A stretch of 62,490 bases of DNA from a virus. The position numbers and the translations under genes are program-made. This document shows positions 57,342 to 62,490 of the stretch, in pieces. The notes beneath the pieces are model-generated. The model did not search any database, was not told where the DNA came from, and saw only the letters and a list, made by a program, of their open reading frames with translations. How positions within the stretch are numbered: the first letter of the stretch is position 1; each line of letters opens with the position of its first letter. Where the stretch lies: positions 1 through 62,490 of IMG/VR virus record IMGVR_UViG_3300036760_001531; one strand, 5' to 3'.

Positions 57342-58913
57342 ATGAGCAATGAAACGCACATCATCGGCCCGCCAGGGTGCGGCAAGACCACCTGGCTATC
57401 CCGCCAGGTGGAGCGGGCCGCGGAGAAGTACGGGGCCGACGGCGTTATGGTGTGCTCATTCACCCGGGCGGCCGTGGCTGAGTTGAACAGCCGGCAACTG
57501 CCCATCCCCAAGGAGCAGATCGGCACCCTCCATGCCATGGCCTACCATGCCCTCGGGATGCCGAAGATAGCTGAGACCGCGCAATATTTGAAACAGTTTT
57601 CCGAGGAACACCCTGCCTATGAAATTGACGACCCCACCCGGGACGGGATTGAGGATGGGTATTCTCAGGGGGGGAAGACTCCAGGGGCCAAATTCTTACA
57701 AGAATATTCCCGGCTCCGGTCGCTGATGCGCCCCCCCGACGCCTGGCCTGAGTCAGTCCAGGGTTTTGCCAGGGTGTGGGAGAAGTTCAAAGACGAGGTT
57801 CATGCCATTGACTTCACCGATCTTATTTCGGTGTGCCTGAAAGAACAGATTATGCCGAAGTTTGAGGCGGCTATCGGCATGTTCGATGAGGCCCAGGACT
57901 TCACCCCTCTCGAATTGGCCTTAGTAAGACTGTGGGGAAAGGACTTGGAGAAATTAATCCTGGTGGGGGACGGCGACCAGTGTATCTATTCCTTCAAGGG
58001 TGCCGTTCCTGGCCTTGGCCTTGACTCCAGCATTCCTATTATCACCCTCAAACAATCATACCGAGTTTCACAGGCCATCCATGAGTTTTCCGAGCAAGTA
58101 ATCAACCTTATCCCCCCGGAAGAGCGGTTGCAACGGGAATACCTGCCTACTGCCGAGCCGGGCGAGGTGTTGGAGCTTAATGGAACCTATAAGCATCCGG
58201 AGGCGTGGTTTGACGTGGTGCAAAAGCACCTGGACCAATATCAAACCGTGATGATCCTGGCTTCCTGCTCCTATATGCTGACTCCAATCATTCAGTTTCT
58301 CAAACAGGAAGCTATCCCCTACAGCAATACCTACCGTCGTAAGCGGCGGGATTGGAACCCCTTGATCCACACGACCCGGCAGACCACCGCCGCCACCAGG
58401 GTGCGGGACTACTTTGCCGGTTGGCGCCGGAATCCCATGAACTGGACCGGCGGAGAGTTGGGTCGCTGGCTCCCCCTGGTGGCCAACGTTCTCAAGCGAG
58501 GCGGTAAGGAAAAGTTTGCGTCTATCTTGTCGGACCAACTGGCCCCCGCGCCCCTGGTCCATGAGGGTTTGCCCATGGAACAAATACAGGAAGTTGGTCC
58601 TGAGTGGATACTTGATCATCTTTCCGCCGCTCATCGTCCTGCTGAATACCATGTGCGGGTAGGGTTAAGGGCCTGGGAAGATTTGGAGATTGAACCGGCC
58701 TTGACCATAGGGACGGTGCATAGCGTTAAGGGAGGGGAGGCCGATGCCGTGCTGCTTTTCCCAGACCTCTCCCCCGAGGCGGCAAAGGCGGTCAGGAACA
58801 GTGAAATTGGCCCAACAGCCAGGATGTTTTTTGTTGGAGCGACCCGGGCGCGGACTTCGCTTTACTTGGGAAAAGCAGCTAACTCGGGGTTTGCGTTGGA
58901 GTGGCCGGGGTAA
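57342..58913 (+). CDS. UvrD/PcrA-like SF1 helicase
   Basis: 523 residues. Motifs: I IIGPPGCGKTT, II FDEAQDFTPLE, III GDGDQCIYSFKGA, IV-like TLKQSYRVS, V GTVHSVKGGEADAVLLF, VI FFVGATRARTSLYLG. These match UvrD/Rep-type DNA helicases, which unwind 3'-5' in replication restart and repair. Stop overlaps the next start (TAATG). Confidence 0.88.
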   Translation: MSNETHIIGPPGCGKTTWLSRQVERAAEKYGADGVMVCSFTRAAVAELNSRQLPIPKEQIGTLHAMAYHALGMPKIAETAQYLKQFSEEHPAYEIDDPTRDGIEDGYSQGGKTPGAKFLQEYSRLRSLMRPPDAWPESVQGFARVWEKFKDEVHAIDFTDLISVCLKEQIMPKFEAAIGMFDEAQDFTPLELALVRLWGKDLEKLILVGDGDQCIYSFKGAVPGLGLDSSIPIITLKQSYRVSQAIHEFSEQVINLIPPEERLQREYLPTAEPGEVLELNGTYKHPEAWFDVVQKHLDQYQTVMILASCSYMLTPIIQFLKQEAIPYSNTYRRKRRDWNPLIHTTRQTTAATRVRDYFAGWRRNPMNWTGGELGRWLPLVANVLKRGGKEKFASILSDQLAPAPLVHEGLPMEQIQEVGPEWILDHLSAAHRPAEYHVRVGLRAWEDLEIEPALTIGTVHSVKGGEADAVLLFPDLSPEAAKAVRNSEIGPTARMFFVGATRARTSLYLGKAANSGFALEWPG

Positions 58914-59206
58914 TGGAAATGACCAGTGAAAAATCCATCGTCGAGGCTATCCGGCGCTACCTTAAGAGTATCGGGGCAAAAACTCACAAAACCCATGGAG
59001 GGCCATGCGGCCATGCGGGGGCTCCGGACATTCTTGGAGCCTATGCGGGCCGCCCTCTAGCTCTTGAGGTTAAAAAACCCGGGGGGCGGTTGACAAGATT
59101 GCAGATCAAAGAACTGGCCGAATGGCAGAAGGCCGGGGCCATATCCGGCCAAGTTGAATCGGTGCAAGATGTGAAAAACTTATTAAAAGGAGAGACCCAT
59201 GGCTAA
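58913..59206 (+). CDS. VRR-NUC nuclease domain protein
   Basis: 97 residues from ATG at 58913. VRR-NUC signature: G-A-P-D-I-L...GRPLALEVKKPGGRLTRLQIKELAEWQKAGA, with Asp, Glu and Lys of the PD-(D/E)xK-like site. Encoded next to two helicases, as in several phages where it may act as a structure-selective endonuclease or resolvase. Single-domain minimal form. Confidence 0.85.
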   Translation: MEMTSEKSIVEAIRRYLKSIGAKTHKTHGGPCGHAGAPDILGAYAGRPLALEVKKPGGRLTRLQIKELAEWQKAGAISGQVESVQDVKNLLKGETHG

Positions 59207-59405
59207 GGATGAAGAGTATCGAGTGCAGGTCAATGCTGTTTTCATCATGAAGGGGAAAGATAAGATGGACGCCTTGGGCAAGGTTACTCAGGCTATCAGC
59301 TTGCTCAGGCCGGCGGGTTGTGTGGACCGGGAAATCAAGTGGAGTGGGGTTGTTGAGCCGAAAGGAGCAAAAGAACCGGCGCCCCCGGCCACGGAGAAGC
59401 TGTAA
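59199..59405 (+). CDS. Hypothetical small protein
   Basis: 68 residues, beta-alpha start (YRVQVNAVFIMKGKDKMDALG) and Pro/Lys-rich end. AAGGAGAG upstream. Stop abuts the radical SAM gene. Unknown. Confidence 0.6.
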   Translation: MAKDEEYRVQVNAVFIMKGKDKMDALGKVTQAISLLRPAGCVDREIKWSGVVEPKGAKEPAPPATEKL

Positions 59406-60161
59406 ATGAAAAGATCGGTAATTTACGAACCCCGGGGCAAGGCTGGAGAGTATGCGCCCCTGGCCCTGAATCTTTACCAGGGGTGCTCACACGGCTGCGT
59501 CTATTGTTTTGCCCCCACATCCACTTTTACGGACCGGGCAATTTTCCATGATTCATCCTATATCAAGCCCCGGCCCGGAATCCTGGAGGACCTGGAGAGG
59601 CAGGCGCGCCTGATGAAAGGCGATGATCGGGAAATCCTTCTGAGCTTTACCAGCGATCCCTACCAACCCCTGGAGAGGGAGGCGTTAATAACACGGCAAG
59701 CCCTGGCGATACTCATGCAGTCCAGGCTGACCGTCACCATTTTAACCAAGGGCGGGAGCTGGGGGTTAAACCGGGACCTGCCCCTGCTAACCATGAACCT
59801 TGGCAACGCTTGGAGCGTCACATTAACCCATGACAATCTGGCTACCAGTCTGGCCTGGGAGCCCGGTGCCGCCCTACCTCAAGACCGGATTGAATCCCTG
59901 CGCCTGGCAAAGAAGGCTGGTCTGAAAACATGGGTGTCCTTCGAGCCTGTTATCGATCCGGAGGCGGTCTATCGGCTTCTGGAAGCGACCTATGAATTTG
60001 TGGACCTCTACAAGGTGGGCAAGCTCAATTATCACCCCTTGGCCAAAGAGATCGCCTGGCGGCGTTTCAAGGGGGAGATCGAGGAACGCTTAACCAAGCT
60101 GGGAAAAACATACTATCTAAAAAAAGATTTACTAGCGGCATCCGACCCGGAGGACATTTAA
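59406..60161 (+). CDS. Radical SAM protein (SplB/Rv2578c-like)
   Basis: 251 residues. Cluster motif CSHGCVYC (Cys27, Cys31, Cys34) binds a 4Fe-4S. A following FTDRAIF and SFTSDPYQPLE, TKGG, and FEPVIDPE agree with the SplB-like group, which includes spore photoproduct lyase relatives and many functionally unknown phage/bacterial enzymes. It lies between a nuclease and an RNA ligase. Product unknown; DNA repair or nucleic-acid modification is possible. Confidence 0.82.
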   Translation: MKRSVIYEPRGKAGEYAPLALNLYQGCSHGCVYCFAPTSTFTDRAIFHDSSYIKPRPGILEDLERQARLMKGDDREILLSFTSDPYQPLEREALITRQALAILMQSRLTVTILTKGGSWGLNRDLPLLTMNLGNAWSVTLTHDNLATSLAWEPGAALPQDRIESLRLAKKAGLKTWVSFEPVIDPEAVYRLLEATYEFVDLYKVGKLNYHPLAKEIAWRRFKGEIEERLTKLGKTYYLKKDLLAASDPEDI

Positions 60162-60340
60162 TGACCAAGGCCGACATGCTCCGGTTCATCACTGATAATG
60201 CGGAGCAGCAGAAAGAGCTAATGGAGGTCGCCGTAGAATCGGTGCGTTTGGTTAAGCGGCTCGGCGAAGCACAAGCGCCTGAGTTAACCAAGGCCCTGAA
60301 GAAGGCCCATTTCTTACCAGGAGGAACCCCATGGCCGTGA
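60161..60340 (+). CDS. 59-residue helical protein
   Basis: Starts within the radical SAM stop (TAATG) and ends past the next start. Helical (LRFITDNAEQQKELMEVAVESVRLV). Unknown function. Compact overlap supports translation. Confidence 0.55.
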   Translation: MTKADMLRFITDNAEQQKELMEVAVESVRLVKRLGEAQAPELTKALKKAHFLPGGTPWP

Positions 60341-60549
60341 CCTTTAACATGTCAACCATAGAACTTTACGAACCTGTGAAACCTGTGGAGCCGGTGCTCA
60401 CCGACCTCAAGCAACTGCGAATGGATCTGCACTTGGCCCTCTTGAATGCTAACTCGGCCCTGGTCCAGCTTTTTCAGACAATCCCGTTGACCCCGGATGA
60501 AATCATGCTTTTGCACTATATCGAAGAATACCTGGGGGTGGCGAGATGA
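60331..60549 (+). CDS. Hypothetical helical protein
   Basis: 72 residues, AGGAGG before ATG. Helical second half (LRMDLHLALLNANSALVQLFQ). Stop overlaps the RNA ligase start (ATGA). No family recognised. Confidence 0.6.
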   Translation: MAVTFNMSTIELYEPVKPVEPVLTDLKQLRMDLHLALLNANSALVQLFQTIPLTPDEIMLLHYIEEYLGVAR

Positions 60550-61442
60550 GGGCTTTCCCTAAAATCTTTGCCCTTGGGACGGATTATATTCGGGACATCT
60601 TCAGGACTCGGGTGGAGATCACCGAAAAGGTGGACGGTAGTCAGTTCGCATTCGGGGTGTTCGGTGGCGAATTCTTCATGCGAAGCAAGGGGGCGCAGAT
60701 TTTCCCCGAAACCCCGGAGAAGATGTTTTTGGCCGCGGTCAACTATGTGGCCTCCATTCAGCACCGCCTACCTGAAGGCATCCTATTTTACTGTGAATAT
60801 CTCAAAAGCCCCAGCCACAACACCCTGAAATATAATCGCATTCCCCGAAACCATCTCATGCTTTTTGGGGCCATGCTGTACCCGGAGGAACGGTTTGTCT
60901 CGGACTTCGATAGCCTGGTCCATTATGCCGAAGATTTGGGGGTCGAAGTCGTGCCCTTGATCTACTCCGGTGATGTCTCCGGCCCCGAGTTTATCCGGGG
61001 TCTTTTGGAACGCGAAAGTGTCCTGGGCGGGTCCAAAATCGAGGGTGTGGTGGTCAAGAATTACACGGAAAAGTTCCTGCTGGGCGGCCAGCCCATGCCC
61101 CTGATGGCCGGGAAGTACGTCTCCGAGGCCTTCAAAGAGGTACATCAGGGTTGGAACAAGGAGCACACCAGCAAAGGAAAATGGCAGACCTTCGTGGATT
61201 CTTTCCACACGGAAGCACGCTGGGTCAAGGCGGTGCAACACCTGGAAGAACGAGGTGAATTAACCAACGCCCCCCAGGACATCGGCAAACTGATTAAAGA
61301 GGTGGCCATCGACATCGCCGCCGAAGAGATGGAGGCCATTAAAAAGTTTCTCTGGAAGGAGTTCGGCCAGGAGGTTATCCGCGCCGCCACCCGGGGACTG
61401 CCGGAGTGGTACAAACAAAGACTACTGGAGAGGTCAACATGA
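60546..61442 (+). CDS. RNA ligase (Rnl2-like)
   Basis: 298 residues. Nucleotidyltransferase motifs: I, Lys28 in EKVDGSQF; III, FYCEYL (81-86); IV, EGVVVKN (166-172); V, GKYVS (189-193). The Rnl2/kinetoplastid editing ligase pattern fits. In T4-like systems RNA ligases repair tRNAs cut by host anticodon nucleases. Here it is joined to a DHH phosphoesterase by ATGA overlap. Its RNA target is unknown. Confidence 0.82.
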   Translation: MRAFPKIFALGTDYIRDIFRTRVEITEKVDGSQFAFGVFGGEFFMRSKGAQIFPETPEKMFLAAVNYVASIQHRLPEGILFYCEYLKSPSHNTLKYNRIPRNHLMLFGAMLYPEERFVSDFDSLVHYAEDLGVEVVPLIYSGDVSGPEFIRGLLERESVLGGSKIEGVVVKNYTEKFLLGGQPMPLMAGKYVSEAFKEVHQGWNKEHTSKGKWQTFVDSFHTEARWVKAVQHLEERGELTNAPQDIGKLIKEVAIDIAAEEMEAIKKFLWKEFGQEVIRAATRGLPEWYKQRLLERST

Positions 61443-62308
61443 TCTGTTTCTACCATAAAGGCGACCTTGATGGTCATTGCTCCGGGGCCATCGTGCGACT
61501 GTGTTTTCCCAATGCCCTGATGGTCGGCATCGACTATGAAGACCCTTTCCCCTGGGACCTACCTCAGATTCAGGGAGATTCGGAAGGGGTCATCATGGCG
61601 GACTTTTCTCTGCCGATAGAGGAAATGCGACGGCTTTACCATTTCTCCCAGAGATTTGTCTGGATCGACCACCACAAGACCGCCATCGACCAGGCCGGGG
61701 AAGCCGGTTTTGACCCCCCGGGGCTCCGGATCGTGGGCAAGGCTGCTTGTGAACTCACTTGGCGTTATTTCTTTTCAAACAACCCCATGCCCCCGGCTGT
61801 GCACCTCCTGGGACGCTATGATGTTTGGGACGAGAAACAGCCGGATTGGGATACCAAGATACTTCCCTTCCAATATGGACTCAGGATTTATCCAACGGAC
61901 CCTTCAGAATCGGCCAGCGATGCCCTGTGGCCCTTTTTGCTTGATTACCGCAATCCTGGAAATCTGGTTGAAGAAATATCCAAGGTGGGTCTATCCATCC
62001 TGACCTACCAGTACCAGCAGGACGCCAAGCTCATGGCCCGCCATGCCTTTGGGTCGGTCTTTGCCAATCTTCCCGCTTTGATAGTTAATCATGGCCCAGG
62101 CAGTAGCATGAAGTTTGAGGCTTGGGCAGAAGTCGGGGATTATCCCCTTCTCATTTCCTTTGCCCGCCTTCCTCAATATAAATGGCTGGTGAACCTTTAC
62201 ACCTACCGGGAGGACGTAGATGTGGGCGCTATCGCCCAGGCGCATGGCGGCGGGGGCCACCGGAAAGCGGCCGGCTTCATCTGCGACGAACTGCCATTTG
62301 AGATTTAA
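61439..62308 (+). CDS. DHH family phosphoesterase
   Basis: 289 residues from ATG at 61439. DHH signature: HKGDLDGHCSGA (Asp9, Asp11), MADFSLP (Asp55), DHHKTA (77-79), with the DHHA1-type end GGGGHRKAAGF. Such enzymes cleave nanoRNA, cyclic nucleotides or DNA ends. Coupled to the RNA ligase. Could belong to RNA repair or removal of host signals; substrate not predictable. Confidence 0.85.
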   Translation: MICFYHKGDLDGHCSGAIVRLCFPNALMVGIDYEDPFPWDLPQIQGDSEGVIMADFSLPIEEMRRLYHFSQRFVWIDHHKTAIDQAGEAGFDPPGLRIVGKAACELTWRYFFSNNPMPPAVHLLGRYDVWDEKQPDWDTKILPFQYGLRIYPTDPSESASDALWPFLLDYRNPGNLVEEISKVGLSILTYQYQQDAKLMARHAFGSVFANLPALIVNHGPGSSMKFEAWAEVGDYPLLISFARLPQYKWLVNLYTYREDVDVGAIAQAHGGGGHRKAAGFICDELPFEI

Positions 62309-62319
62309 GGAGCAGAACA

Positions 62320-62490
62320 ATGTCCAGTCTCATCCGAACCATCAGCCGCCAGGCCGCCCGGGATAAGGGAGAGATGGGCCATGCTACCGGGCCACATAAG
62401 ACCAGGAATAGCACCTATTTTTTAAAAGCCAAGGCTCGGCGCCGCAGGGCCTTTAGGATTGCCCGCCTTGCCCGGAGAGCACAGAGATGA
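62320..62490 (+). CDS. 56-residue basic protein at right end
   Basis: Starts MSSLIRTISRQAARDKGEMG; Arg/Lys-rich towards the end (KAKARRRRAFRIARLARRAQR). AAGGAG upstream. Its stop codon is the last triplet of the window. May bind DNA or RNA; unknown. Confidence 0.6.
   Translation: MSSLIRTISRQAARDKGEMGHATGPHKTRNSTYFLKAKARRRRAFRIARLARRAQR

Overview
This window looks like a complete or nearly complete temperate podovirus genome, about 62 kb and G+C-rich by eye. Evidence for a short-tailed phage: an N4-gp56-type major capsid protein, a portal with a long helical C-terminus, a P22-like adaptor and stabilisation protein, no tape-measure or sheath gene, and one giant 4,720-residue protein in the place where podoviruses carry ejected internal proteins. 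A lysis cassette with an overlapping inner/outer spanin pair implies a Gram-negative host. A tyrosine recombinase and a divergent CI-like/Cro-like switch imply lysogeny. The layout (size, temperate podovirus, giant DarB/Strawberry-notch-like protein) recalls the Burkholderia Bcep22 group, but the host cannot be named from the sequence.

Layout: 0-2.5 kb (minus) is lysis: spanins, small holin-like membrane protein, SH3-GH19 endolysin and small membrane proteins. 2.4-31.5 kb (minus) holds virion and tail genes: the giant polyvalent protein, internal coiled-coil proteins, a beta-repeat fibre, a LamG-like protein, a three-member paralogous family, a subtilisin-like protease, and the stabilisation and adaptor proteins. 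31.5-40.1 kb (minus) is the head: small head proteins, major capsid, scaffold, portal and large terminase. 40.2-44.0 kb is a short accessory block: a lone AbrB-like gene on plus, then small minus-strand genes including a methyltransferase, a KTSC protein, a MazG-like protein and an Acb2/Tad1-like candidate anti-defence protein, ending in a tRNA-Thr. 44.1-44.8 kb is non-coding with a very G-rich tract. 44.8-45.5 kb (minus) is the small terminase.

45.8-50.3 kb (plus) is an early operon of many small overlapping genes, a minimal DNA ligase and the integrase. 50.3-50.8 kb is a non-coding repeat cluster that looks like a replication origin or a recombinase site. 50.8-54.4 kb (minus) holds a Prim-Pol primase, a Zn-binding protein, a dATP/dGTP diphosphohydrolase-like protein and the Cro-like regulator. 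54.4-55.3 kb is the switch region and the CI-like repressor. 55.4-62.5 kb (plus) is a second early operon: GIY-YIG protein, SF2 and SF1 helicases, VRR-NUC nuclease, radical SAM protein, RNA ligase and DHH phosphoesterase.

The most unusual feature is a 155-codon gene with its own strong ribosome binding site, lying wholly inside the giant gene in another frame (11401-11868). There the nested frame has typical phage codon use, while the giant protein becomes a Gly/Pro/Glu-rich linker. Other notable points are apparently leaderless regulator mRNAs, a possible two-start repressor, a virion-block subtilase, and three probable one-base lesions that may be sequence errors.
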